From positions 16,110,501 through 16,174,500 of the forward strand of contig NC_088787.1 of the NCBI RefSeq assembly GCF_949628265.1: 64,000 nt of DNA, written 5' to 3'. Of the stretch, positions 1 to 12,641 are shown piece by piece. Numbering within the stretch: position 1 is the stretch's first letter; each line of letters opens with the position of its first letter. The translations under genes were made by a program, and so were the position numbers. This stretch comes from Cloeon dipterum (lineage: Eukaryota; Arthropoda; Insecta; Ephemeroptera; Baetidae). The notes beneath the pieces are model-generated. The model was not told where the DNA came from. It was given only the letters and a program-made list of their open reading frames with translations, and made no database searches.

Positions 1-2343
1 CGTGATAATTGTTTCTTGGATGCGTTTTGGATTTCTTTTGACATTTGAACGGCGTAGGAATTCAACTATCAACAAATTTATGCCATTCATTTTTTATAAA
101 TGCTGAGAGTTTATATTTTAAGATGTGACACGAGTTTAGCTTAGGCCTAAGGATTTGTATATATTTATTTTGTTTCTCAATTGCTGCGTTTTCATGATCA
201 TTTAATCTCAATTAATGATTTCAAGAAACAAAACTAAAGGAATTTAGGATCTTTAAAGGCTACTAATTAATACAGCTAACATTTCTCTACTGGAAATATT
301 TAAAAACGAGGTTATCGATAATTGCGAGTCCCGTGAAAATGTAAGTGCAATTTACAACTAACTATTACCTAGCAGCTTCTCCTCCTGGGCTAAAGTAGCT
401 GCTGTGTTTTTAGGGGGCGACTTTTTGGTGAAGGACAGTCTATTGTAGGCATTTTGTTGAAAGCGTTGAAAAGAGTTAGGCATGTTTGCGAACACTTATA
501 TTTTGCTTTCTCAGCTTCGAATTCAGCGCAACGAACGTTGACAGGCGATTTTCTCGTATTAATATAGTCACTTTAACACTGTCGAACTTATCAAAAGTGC
601 GTGTGTGTGAGCCAGGCCGTGATCACAGTTTCAAATTTAGATATGCTTGGGCATGGTATGCTTTCATCATCTAAACTGTAAGAGGAAGGACGTCTTCAGC
701 GGGTGTCAGTCCCCTGGTTCAGGCTTGCACCTCTGCCATAGCATGTGCCCAACCGGTGTTCCGTGCCCAAAACCGCCGCTGCCGCCGATCAATCTTTGCT
801 GGACAATCATTGCAGACATGATTGGCGCTTCCGTTGCTCGATTAAATCATGGATAAAAACATAAATCGTTTGTATTTCATGCCCAAACCAGGTCGCACTT
901 GGAGCACCCTCTATGAAACGGATGCAGGCGTTTCTATTATGGTTGTCCTCTTCAGGAAAAGCCGAGAACTGACTGAAGGAGCAGTTGGAGTAGACGGACT
1001 GGTTGCTCTACCCCTTGGAGCAGTGCACACTGGAACCTGAAGCAGACAAGGACGCTGAGTTCTTGAGGAATCCACTTCCCGTCACCAGCAAATTTGATTC
1101 ACACCACCACGTTCTCCGTTTCGCATATGGCACGATTAAAATCGAAGAGGGTTGGACGCACCGGTTGAAATAATTTGACTCACGTCTCACCTTGAAATAT
1201 TTTAGAGGCGTAATTTAAATTAAAAATCCACTTCAGACAGTTCAGACTGTTCACAAGTAGAACGACGTTTCACGTGCTATGTGCTACGCAGATAGTTGTA
1301 TTCTTTAAATTAAAAGTTTTCTCAAGGCGTTATCACTTGCAACCGGTTCTCATCCCTCTCTTTGTTGCTGGTTGAGCACTGCATTGCACATGCGCCTGAC
1401 AGTGAGGGAACGGAGCACGGGGATGAGGGGTTTGAAAGCAAGAGCGCGCGTTGAGTCCCTGAACAATGCGCAGAAACACTAACAACAAAATTCATGTTTT
1501 TTTATCTTAATTTTCTAACAAAAACCTACCCAAATTCCAGTTGAAAATACGTTGCAAAAATATTCACGAATGAAAATTAAAATTTTATATAATTTTTCTC
1601 ACTTTATAAGCTATAATTTTAAGGCGGATTGCATAAAGAGACAAGTGCAGTGTAAGTTTGCAAGGCAGTGTAGCAATAGAGGCGTAGAAGCCTTTTACTA
1701 GACTGCCGAGTATATTCCTCATACCACAAAACGTATATAGACAGCAAAATATGAAGAGTAGTTAATGGAACTTATTGTTAATATACATATATATGTACTG
1801 GCGTCAATTCACATGTAAAAAATATTTCATATTTATCTTAATTATAACTATTATTGCGCTAAGGAGGAGTATAGCTCGATGAGTTGAAGCACATTTTATA
1901 TTTTATGCGCCAGAGTGAAGATCAGGGTATAATTATGGAGCATGCTTGCTATGTTTGCATAAATTGTTTGCGTATATGTAGTATATGCGCTAGAGCTATG
2001 ATGTCACCAGATAAGCGTCTTTCTGTATTTTGTTTGTTTGGTGGGAGCTGTCTCGAATATATAGCAAAAAGAGAAAAATAAATCAAAACGCAAAGTTCAG
2101 CAATTTAATGTTGCGATGATAATTGCGAATACTCTATATTTACTGGCCATACTTAAAAGTTTTAGTTTCTCGTAAATAATACAATGATATTTTGAACTGA
2201 AATCGCATTGTTAAATAAAAATATTCTACGCAGAATCAAGGAAATGGAAGATATTTGAGCATTTTGGGAATCTATTATTTCTGGCCACCCAATGTCTATG
2301 GCAAATGGTGCGGTTAGTTGAGTGACTCTAAATGCTCAAAATT
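1..2343. other. Left-edge stretch with no supported gene
   Basis: No ORF here has a recognisable domain or joins to neighbours by good splice sites. Bases about 690-1160 are clearly GC-richer than their surroundings and contain a stretch open in one + frame from about 991 to 1171, but the frame is broken upstream by stops and I do not recognise the peptide. Bases 1320-1480 contain GCGC/CATGCGC motifs that could belong to a promoter. The rest is AT-rich. Confidence 0.4.
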
Positions 2344-2637
2344 TTTTTTAGAACCCCTGCACAGCACTTCCCGTGGGCTATGAGCTTCAAACGGGCTGGG
2401 AGGCGCACCGGCGCCAACTCACCATTAGATGATTTTCGCACCTTAAGCCTTTATGGACAATTATTTATCTGGCGTTGAATTAAAAAACCTCGGTGCGGGA
2501 AAGCAAAAAGATGGTCATATTTGGCCCAAGCTCTTTTGCGGCCACTCAGACCCCCTGTCATCCGCTCGGCGGTGTTATTGGGATTTTGATTGGGAGTTCA
2601 TAGTCCACAGGAAGTGCTGAGCAGAGGTTAAAAAACC
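2344..2637. repeat. Fold-back (inverted-repeat) element of about 294 bp
   Basis: A left arm (2344-2388) pairs with a right arm (2593-2637) in inverted orientation over about 45 bp. Both contain CAGCACTTCC and G(G/A)CTATGA with only scattered differences. The arms enclose about 200 bp without an ORF. This is the shape of a MITE or other non-autonomous fold-back element. Target-site duplications are not obvious, so it is probably old or its true ends lie slightly outside. Confidence 0.55.
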
Positions 2638-4302
2638 AAAGCAGCTAATTCAAATTATTGGTAAAGCAATATATGAGTGGTGATTATCTCAGCAGTTGCA
2701 TCATCTACCTACCCAACCTATCCATTCGATGTAATTGTGTATATTACGGCCTTGTGATGCATTCACGCAACTCTCGGGTCCCTTTATAAAAAGCGCCATA
2801 CCCTATAACATGTCGGCTCTTTAAGAATTTTGGAACACACTGCAGTTATCTTAAAATATAATTAAAGTTCCACATTTTTTTCTTTATAAAACTTGGAAAT
2901 TACAGAAAAAAAACTGCCGAGACTTCCTTTATTTAAGAAATTCAAAGACTCTCGCTCTTCGTAAGAAGCACAAAGCCAGAGAAACTGATAAGATAAATTA
3001 AACTGAGAACAAACAATACCTTCTGTTGAACTACCCACTTAAGATATATTAATGACTGCATTTACAGCAAATAGAGACATCACCTTCATAGTAAATATAT
3101 TTGTCAACATGTCTTGCGCAAAACCCATATAGAAATGTTCTAAAATGGCCAAATTGTATGAAACGATAATATCAATATCGTCCTACCTTTCTTTGTTTCG
3201 TGCAGTTGTAGAAGTCCTTTCATGTGGGCCTCTGCTGGATCTGCTTCCGAGCCCAAATTTGATAAAATATGCGCTCCACGTGCGTAAAATTATCACATCA
3301 CAATGCTTCTTCTTGAAGGGACAAAGTTATCGCTGTTTATCATGCAAAGATATCTAAGATTAGAGAGCGTGTACATCATAACAATTCATCAACTTGTCAG
3401 TTTTGGGAACATATTTCCTTCAAGAGCCCCTAAATTACGAAAGACAAAAAAATTAAAGTACTGTGTGCAATATGTCCTGTAAATTGAAACCAAATTTCAG
3501 AGAAGTGTGAAGGAAGTCAAATACCTACGATTTCTTTTCCAGGAAGCATTTACCAGCAGCTTTGGCACAGTTTACCGGCAGAACTGACACGAATTCTATG
3601 AGCCTTTCAAGTCAAAGAAGTAAAAACATGTTTTCATTTTAAACCGGTCACACATTAAAAAACATCAGAACAAGATAATAATCCATTATGAAAATGATAA
3701 TACTTCCTTGCATGCAAATTACCTTGAGCATTAGTGGTAGGGTCAACCTTAAAACAAACACGCAACTCTATTCAATATCAGATACAAAAAGAGTTTATTC
3801 GAGAAATTACACTGTTGTATCAAAATTCGTGTGGCACTTGGAAAAAAATAGTAGTGAAAAAAGAGTTCAGTCTTGTGGTTACTATTGCATTTTGTGTTCA
3901 TGTTTGATTTATGTTGAAGGAGGTAGAAATTACCCGAGGAGAGTCAGCTTATTGTAAAGTAAATAATACTGCCTAGCCACTAGCTTAATTATCATCATAA
4001 GCAAAAGTACAGTCTTATTCAGCATGGGTAAGCTTCCATGGCTATCAATTAACAGATAAGCAATATTTGTATATGTTTATGTTGATAAAACTGGAACATG
4101 TTCATAGGATGAAACAAATAATGATTGCTGCAACAGTTGAGTGTAAATGATTATTGTAATAAATGCAACCTGAAAGCTTTTAACTGACCTCGGGTTCCTG
4201 TCTGCATACTAAGAACTAGTGTGTGAAGGTAACAAAGTCTGTTTATCAGAGGTAATTATGTGTGAGAGACCTGAGTAGAGTTAATGGCAGAAAGAATTAA
4301 AA
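2638..4302. other. Gene-free stretch downstream of the zinc-finger gene
   Basis: AT-rich sequence. It probably contains the 3' UTR of the minus-strand zinc-finger gene whose stop codon is at 4303-4305. I see no convincing canonical poly(A) signal on the minus strand close to that stop, and no other gene. Confidence 0.4.
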
Positions 4303-7300
4303 TTAACCTGTCGAAGATCCACTAGCTTCCCCATCAGTTTCTTGTCTGTGCACCATTCTAGTGTTGAGGTTTATCACTAATGGAGCGATTTTTGTTGATT
4401 GTTGCGACGATGACAGCGAGTTCTGCAGATTTTGTACAATTTGCTCGACTCGACGCCTTTTCTTCCCAGATGTGGACTCACTGGGCATTCCTGTTTCGCT
4501 ATCAATGACTTGAAGCCCGGCTTCTTCTGGAGACATAGTGTAAAAGCTTTGCTTGTATTGAGGGTTTTCTGGTCCTATCTGGAAATTATTTCTAGGCGTA
4601 ACTTCAATGGATGATTTACAAGATGTTAATTACCTGGTGCTTTTCAAACAGATGCCGTCTTAGCGACTTTCTAACAGAGTACGCTTTACTGCATAGAAGA
4701 CACTTCATGTGCTTCACTCCACTGTGTGTCATGACATGAGCCCTAAGCCTCGCCTGTTGAGAAAATTTCTTAGGGCAACTGCAAAAGTCAAAAAGTAGAA
4801 TGAAAATTAAACTTTGGGTGTTTGCCACGGAAATGTCTCACATTGAACATTGAAAGGACTTGTTGGTGGGTTCGTGTACAATAGACACATGGCGCTGCAA
4901 ATATTTTTCAGAGTTGAAGCCCTTTCCACATTGAGGACACACTACCTGGGTTTGACGGTTGTGTATGATGCGGTGCTCTTTAAGAGCAAAACTGTTGGTG
5001 AACATCTAAATTTGTGCGACATTCCAGATTAGAAATAGGCTATTAGATATATTTAGTGGCATTTAGTGGCATACCTTGTTGCATATTTCACACTCAATCA
5101 AACCTTCCCCTGTGTGTTTCCTAATGTGGTATTTAAGTTTCTGAAAGGATGTGAATTTCAATGAGCATAATATTAAATATAATATAAAAAAACTCCCTAC
5201 CTGTTTCTTTGAGAAAGTTTGTCCACAGTATGGACAACTGCAGGTTTCTTCCTTTGTGTGAACTCTGATGTGGGAATTGCATGCGCCTTTGTCAGAGAAC
5301 TTTTTGTCACAGAAGGTACACTGATAGGGCTTTTCTCCCGTGTGGATCCGGATATGACGGATGAGGTTTGACCTCTGTACAAACTCCTTTGGGCAGTGTG
5401 GGCATTTGTGGCGCGGACCATTGTGAATCAAAAGGTGCTCATTGTAGCTGTCTTTGCGCTGTTAAAATGCAAAAATTACGAAATGAACGTAAGGTACATT
5501 AAATTCTTTGACTAGCAGCAGTTAGCTGTGTCTACGGCTAGCTGCCGCCAGCCGGAGCTAGCTCATTTAGCTAGCTGACGCTAGCAGTAGCTTGTATTCA
5601 GCCAGCCAATACTTAGTCAGAGCATTTAATGTAGAATAACCTGACACAAATATTTTATATATACCGTAAATTCCTTCCCGCAGTGTTCACATTTGCTGAT
5701 GCCAGTTCCTGTGTGCAACTGTCTGTGTCCATACATCCCTGATTTACTGGCAAACCCCTTTCCGCATTCTTCACAGTGGTAAGGACTTTCTCCTTCATGA
5801 TCTAATGTGTAATGCAGTTTCCTTCCATGAAACCATTTAGTAAGTTGAATGATCCACCATAGTTTAAAGTAATTCACCTGTCCTCTTTTGTGTCAAACTT
5901 ATTTTGGCACAAACGACAGCAAAATCCAACTTTTGAGCTTTTGTTGTGCTTCATCCTGAAATGGATGGTGTAAGCTCTCTTAGTTAGGAATTCCTTGTTG
6001 CAAATGGAACAGTCTCGTTTCCTGAACTTGGAATGAACAGCCTGGAGGAACAGAATAAAATATTTTTACAATTTATTTTTATTTTTAAAACTTCATAAAT
6101 ACTTTCACGTGGTGGTTCAGAGTCTTCTTTGTCTTTAAAGTTGCGGAGCACAATCTGCATCTGTAGATCATAGCTCCAAGGTGCCAGGAACTAAAGTGAG
6201 TTCTCAACATCAAAATTGATGGCATTAGCTGGTGACAAATTTTGCACTTATACATAACTTTTGACTCCATTTTTTCTGAGGGATGACTTGAAGTTAAGTG
6301 CTTCTGAGAAATGGCCTGAAATTTTTGTGTTTATCCATAACAACATAGTTCAGGACAAGGTAACTTACAGTGCTTGTGCAAACAAACTGGCAAATAGGGC
6401 ACTGGTAAAAATTTTGTTGATCTGGGTGCTGCTCTAATTGATGTTTATCTCTGTCTTGATGTTCCTTGAATCTCACAGGGCAAAAGCGGCATTTGTTTCC
6501 CAGATGTGTGTGATCATTCTTCAAATGAGTCTTCAGCTGTCTTTTACTCTTGCATATGAATGTGCAAAGGTAGCATCCATATTCAGCTGTCTTGCAATCT
6601 GATTCGCTCTTTTTGTCCCACCCTAGTTTGTGTTCCTCGTTCAGGTGAAAGCATAGCTCCCGAGGGGAGACAAAACTCTTTTCCTCGCACAGCTCACACT
6701 CAATAATAGGATCGACTTCATCTGCATCATCGAAACTTGACTCAGATACACAGTCTACATCTTCAGGGTCCACGTCAAGGAGATCAATACCAAAATGGTC
6801 ATCAGGCTGCTCAAAGTCATCTTCTTCGGAGCTGGACTCGGAACTTGCAAAGAGATTCACCATGGGCACTAGGATCTCGTTGGTAAGTTCGTCATCGTCT
6901 GAATCAACATGCAGCTTGCTCAGGAAATAAAGGATTTTTTCATCCTTAACATTGTGCTCAGACATGAAGTGGTTAACAATAGAAGAGATCTCTTGAGTGT
7001 TGAATTTTTCTACGCACATGCGGCATGTGTACTCAGGTCTTACTAAAAAAGGATGTCTCATAGCACAGCTTTTGTGAAATGAAGTCAGATGTTCTTCGAG
7101 GTTCTCAGATACCTGAAAATAGTCATAGAGATTCTAGTTAAAAATTATATTGCTATTTTACCATTTGATCACAGCAAGGGCAGCGGTATAAGGAGTGCTC
7201 CCTTGCAAGGTGGTTGCCCAATTTTACTTCAGATGAGTATAACTCGCCACAGGCAACGCAAGGCAGAGAACTGTGTTCCCGTACCATGTGCAGATCTTTT

Positions 7301-7662
7301 GCTAAGCCAGAGGGAAATGTAATGCAGCATTGACAGCAAAATGACATCGATGCACATATAATCTCATGCGCCATCCGCAATGTAGGCTGATTTGTAATTC
7401 CATTGCAGACTTGACAAGAAGTGCTGGCAGAGGAAGTGGATGGTCTCTGAGAATCATAGGTGGATGCAGCACAGACACATGAAGTTGCGCACATGCACGA
7501 GCAGCACAGTCTGTCAGGAATGTCATCCTTAATTAAAGAACCCGTTTCTCTAAGCAGAAAGTCAGCGGCATCGTAAATTGAAGGTGAGAGCGTACTGTCC
7601 AGTTGCAAGCTGTGGTCATGGTCATCGTGAAGGGAGCTGCCGTCTCCTCCCGGCTGGAACAT
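4303..7662 (-). CDS. C2H2 zinc-finger protein, about 21 fingers, 895 aa
   Basis: Ten coding exons on the minus strand join in frame: 7662-7162, 7112-6369, 6315-6103, 6041-5878, 5821-5665, 5458-5201, 5140-5075, 5005-4842, 4778-4634 and 4578-4303. An in-frame TGA lies just upstream of the ATG at 7662 if the 5' UTR exon ending at 7993 is spliced on, which supports this start. I count about 21 C2H2 fingers. The first three are near residues 105-190, then comes a long acidic Ser/Asp/Glu linker (roughly residues 230-305), then fingers run almost continuously to about residue 800. Only a few have the classic HTGEKP-type linker. The tail is basic then Ser-rich (KKRRRVEQ). It is probably a nuclear DNA-binding regulator; target and orthologue are unknown. 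Several splice sites were chosen because they restore perfect C-x2-C-x12-H-x3-5-H spacing, for example 6315, 5005 and 4778. Confidence 0.88.
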
Positions 7663-7670
7663 GTCATTCC

Positions 7671-8698
7671 CTGTGGAAAAACCTCAATGTTATCTTTGTT
7701 ACAATGTACCACCGTATTTTGGAAGGAAAAAATAAATTTTCAATCATTATTATGCTCCGCATCATGAATCAAGCCGAGTACATAATTTGTATGTACATAT
7801 ATCTATGTAACAGCGTTGAGTAAAATTTAAATATCATACATATCATATGATACGAATTTTATTGATAGATACATACATACATATTATGAGTTAGAAATTG
7901 AATGCAAAAAGTTTTCTCAGTGACTAAGGAACTATTTGTTAAATAGAAATGAATGACCATGCTAGAAAATGAAATGAAATTACTAAAATTACCTCAATTT
8001 CACCCCAAGCATAATTATTTCAGCGCTCCCTCCTCCCAGCAACCACAACAAAAACAAAACAGCGGAGCGCAGAGCAAGACTGCGCAAGGACAGCAACTTG
8101 CTTGGCATTATGGCAATGCTGCCAACCTAGATTTGTCCTGTGTTAGAAAAATAATGTAAGTTTTCCTCACTGCTGGCTGTCAAGCCATGCCTTTCAAGTT
8201 GATTCCTGGCTCGTTTCTCGATCGAATATTATTAGGTTGGATAACCAGGTGGTGACGTACATGACGTGATGGTTTGGAGAAAAGGATAGCACTGAATTGA
8301 TTGGAGTGAAAATACATTGCAATGACTATTCGTTTCTCAAGTTTTGAACGCATTTCAAACGGTACATATAGATCATAAGTACGCCATGAGTTTACCCGAG
8401 TCGTACTAATTTACTCGTGACCGAAGAATTTGCACGTTCGGCTGGTTGGTCCACTGTAAAAGGTAATTTTTCGAGGGCAATGCGAGGTGAACACATATTT
8501 TCACATCTGGGAAATAGCTTGTTGTACAGCGTGTTTTACTTTAACACATGAAAACCATTGATTGCAACAACCTCTAACTAATACTTTCAGTCTTATGATA
8601 GGCTTCGTTCTTAAGTCTTTGCTATGGCTGGCTTGGTCTTGATCAATAAAACTGCATGCATTTTAAGGTGACGGCATTTCTGAAGCCCATCGCAGACC
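7671..8698. promoter_or_regulatory. Head-to-head intergenic region and 5' UTR of the zinc-finger gene
   Basis: This stretch separates the divergent zinc-finger (-) and VMP1 (+) genes. On the minus strand a donor at 7993/7992 (TTGAG then GTAATT) and an acceptor at 7671-7673 (CCACAG before GG) suggest a 5' UTR exon and a 5' UTR intron of about 320 bp. The zinc-finger promoter would then lie around 8.0-8.3 kb and the VMP1 promoter around 8.3-8.6 kb. A plus-strand reading frame at 7953-8159 is not credible as a gene. Confidence 0.45.
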
Positions 8699-11069
8699 AT
8701 GGGTGCCTCTAGTGTCAAGAAAAAAACCAAAAGTAGTAGGGTGAAGCACGAGGAACCAGTGACACAAACGAAAGAGCAAATCAAGGCTGAGCTTAAGCGA
8801 AGAGGGCTGAAGACTTCAGGCAATAAGATCGAACTGGTAATCAATGTGCCAAAATGCTTACCGCGCTCTCAAAATCTCAGACCTGCATTTTCACTTCTTG
8901 ATCATTGTACATAACACGCTCATATTTCAAATATTTGTTAAAGAAAGCTATGTTATTTATTTAATTTCAATATTATCAACATTTAACTTTTCATATTTTC
9001 CTGGTCTGCTATTAGCTGCGTGCTGCGTTTATCATAAAATCATAGCATTATTGAATAATATTGGTCAACTACTAAAATAAAACTGTTAGCACATGATTGT
9101 ATCACAATTGCTTTCAATTACGCTTTGGATTTTATTTCCTAAACGTAAGTTACTCTGTAACATCGCAAAATCGTGACAGATGCGTCAAACCATTTAAAGC
9201 ATTCCAACCAAACCTTGAGTCTGAAAAGCACACTTCATCAATTATGTATGTTGGTTTGTCGATTGATTTTTATTTTGTTTGCATGCCTGCATGTTTGCCC
9301 CTTGCCCCAATGCCCTTTATTTATCATAATATCATATTAAAAATGGCCTATACTGTTATTTCCATTGATCCACCTTTCGTAATATTATTGTTGAGGGGTA
9401 ATTGATTTCAATTTATACCTGTCTTATTTTCAGCTACAACGTTTGGAAAGTTGTTCGTCACCTTCAATGTCGGGAGTGTCTCGTCGTTCCAAATCTGACC
9501 CTCAGGTCAACGGGTCCACTAAACACAAGATGGCAATGGACCGAGAGGAGCTAAAAAAAGAGCGTGCCAGTCTTGTATTATGGCGTCACCCTCTCCGCAC
9601 TTTGTATTACGCCACTTTGGAGATGGCTCACTTTTTAAAGTCGTCCCTTCAAAGGTATGCATGAGTCACTGCTTCTTGTTTTCTTGCCTGGCTAACATTG
9701 ATCATTTTCAGGATGCTGCATCATAGAGTATTGATGACAATGGTTTTTCTCCTAACAGCGGCCATTGCTTTTGTAATTAACGTTCAAGGACCACACCAAA
9801 AGGTCAGCTTAAAATCGTAATATAAAACTCAACTCATTTTAAGATGAATGGAGTTTTCTGCTGATTTTAATTATTCAACCATCACAACAATTTAGATGTT
9901 CCACGAAGGCCCCTAACTCAAGGTTCTCAAATTTTAGGTCATAGAGCCATTCCTCAAGAATATTTGGTGGTGCGTGTACTGGCTTGGCCTGGGGGTCCTT
10001 TCTTCAGTTGGCCTTGGCACTGGACTACATACCTTCCTTTTGTATCTTGGGCCTTATATTGCCTCGGTGACTTTGGCCGCGTACGAGTGCCAAAGCTTAG
10101 ACTTCCCACAACCCCCATATCCTGATGAGATTATTTGTCCGGATCAGCCAAATCTCCATTGGGATGCCTCTGCATCTGTTTGGTCAGCTGTGCTGGCTAT
10201 AATGGCGAAAGTGCGTCTCGAGGCCTTTATGTGGGGCGCTGGTACAGCGCTAGGAGAGCTTCCACCCTATTTCATGGCCAGAGCCGCCAGGCTGTCAGGT
10301 GGAGCTGATGATGATGATGATGAAGACGACGAATTGAGAAACCTTGAAGAATTGCAACGGAAGCAGCTCAATCACGAAGACATGGTAAGCCAGAAGTAGG
10401 TAACAAAATATCTGTCAACATAACATTTTGTTACTTTCAGACCCTCTATGAGAGAGCCAAACTTGGAGTTGAAAAGATCATAGAGAGAGTTGGGTTCTTC
10501 GGCATTCTTGCCTGTGCCTCGGTGTGTTAATTTGTTTAATCCACTTATAAACATAATAAATTAAATCTTTCTGGCCACAGATTCCAAATCCACTCTTCGA
10601 CCTAGCTGGAATAACATGTGGCCATTTCCTAGTTCCATTCTGGACTTTCTTTGGTGCGACCTTGATTGGAAAAGCGGTTATCAAGATGCATATTCAAAAG
10701 CTTTTTGTTATTATTGCGTTCAATGAACCGTTGATTGAGGCTGCTGTGGCGATGCTAGCTAAAGTCCCTTATATTGGGCCGAAAGTTCAAGAGCCTTTCA
10801 AAGAATTTCTTGCCAGACAAAAGAGCAAGCTCCATAGGAAGGTTGGATCTTCGTCATCTAGTGACGGTCATTCAGTAAGTTCTGTTTACTGCTTCTGAAC
10901 TTTGTGCTAACTGTAACTTTATTTACAGCAAAGCTTCCTTGCATCTGTTTTTGAGAAGCTCGTTATTTCCATGGTGGTGTACTTTATCATCTCAATTGTT
11001 AACTCACTGGCTCAGGCGTATCACAAGAGAATTCATAAACAAGAAAATGCAAAGGTGGCCACAGACTAG
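8699..11069 (+). CDS. VMP1: Vacuole membrane protein 1 (VMP1/Tango5) with N-terminal SAP-like motif
   Basis: Seven exons give 470 aa: 8699-8836, 9434-9654, 9712-9802, 9938-10384, 10441-10521, 10581-10874 and 10929-11069. VMP1 is an ER multispanning lipid scramblase of the VTT/DedA class, needed for autophagosome formation, lipid-droplet and lipoprotein release and ER contact-site control. The family core is unmistakable: [15 protein letters not shown] (about residue 175), [16 protein letters not shown] (about 265), [19 protein letters not shown] (about 318-336) and [11 protein letters not shown] (about 360). Hydrophobic segments lie at about 122-144, 158-190, 342-378 and 430-450. An acidic Asp/Glu run near residue 282 follows the ARLSG motif. 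Odd feature: residues 22-52 match the SAP motif ([13 protein letters not shown] then KIELLQRL), split by intron 1. That part is not in the vertebrate proteins as I know them. A poly(A) signal AATAAA is at 11141-11146. Confidence 0.95.
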
Positions 11070-11140
11070 TCAAGTGAGCTGTGCTTTAGTCATTCCCCTT
11101 GTGAAGCAAAGTGAAATCAACGTACATTCCCTGTGCCCTG

Positions 11141-11146
11141 AATAAA
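11141..11146 (+). terminator. Poly(A) signal of the VMP1 gene
   Basis: AATAAA lies 72 bp after the VMP1 stop codon. It precedes the convergent NDUFS8 3' end, so the two transcripts end within about 150 bp of each other. Confidence 0.6.
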
Positions 11147-11289
11147 TTTTGTGTTGTTGAAATAATTCTCTCGCATAAATTTCCCAGTGTTAGTGCTGAT
11201 CATAAATTTACTTTTATTTCATTTTTTCCTCATGATTATAATTTGGTTAAAAAAAACTGGTGCGTTTGTTTTTGGTTGCTGTCAATAGT

Positions 11290-11295
11290 TTTATT
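11290..11295 (-). terminator. Poly(A) signal of the NDUFS8 gene
   Basis: The minus strand reads AATAAA here (plus TTTATT), 43 bp after the NDUFS8 stop codon, a normal distance for a very short 3' UTR. Confidence 0.55.
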
Positions 11296-11337
11296 TACAT
11301 AACAAGTTGTTCAACATCTAATCCACTAATGACCTAT

Positions 11338-12329
<992 letters not shown>

Positions 12330-12641
12330 GATGAACCTTCACATGAACTGAACGAGCGGGAAATTTAAAACTCTGTCAATAAATTATTTTTTAACATTTT
12401 ATGTGCATCATCGGTAGTTATATTAACTGGATTGAATATCAAAGGGAAGGGAACAAGATTTTTAACAATTGTTAACCAACTTGGTGTAATTTGACTCGTG
12501 AAATTGATCATTTTTATGTAATTTTTAAGATTTAAATTTTATTGCTGATTTAAGAGCCAGGCTGGAGCTTTGCACCGGCTCACGCATTTCTCTCAGTGGC
12601 GCCGCAATCGATACACACATTTTGGGTTTGGGTCTTGAAAA
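12330..12641. promoter_or_regulatory. Shared bidirectional promoter of NDUFS8 and NMT
   Basis: Only 312 bp separate the two divergent start codons. An initiator-like TCAGTG is at 12593-12598, 44 bp before the NMT start codon. An ATCGATA motif (DRE/DREF core, a known insect housekeeping-promoter element) is at 12607-12613. No TATA box is placed suitably. Start sites are inferred, not shown. Confidence 0.5.

Noticed and set aside
4850-5032. Plus-strand frames opposite the zinc-finger exons
   Set aside because: They are antisense shadows of verified minus-strand exons.
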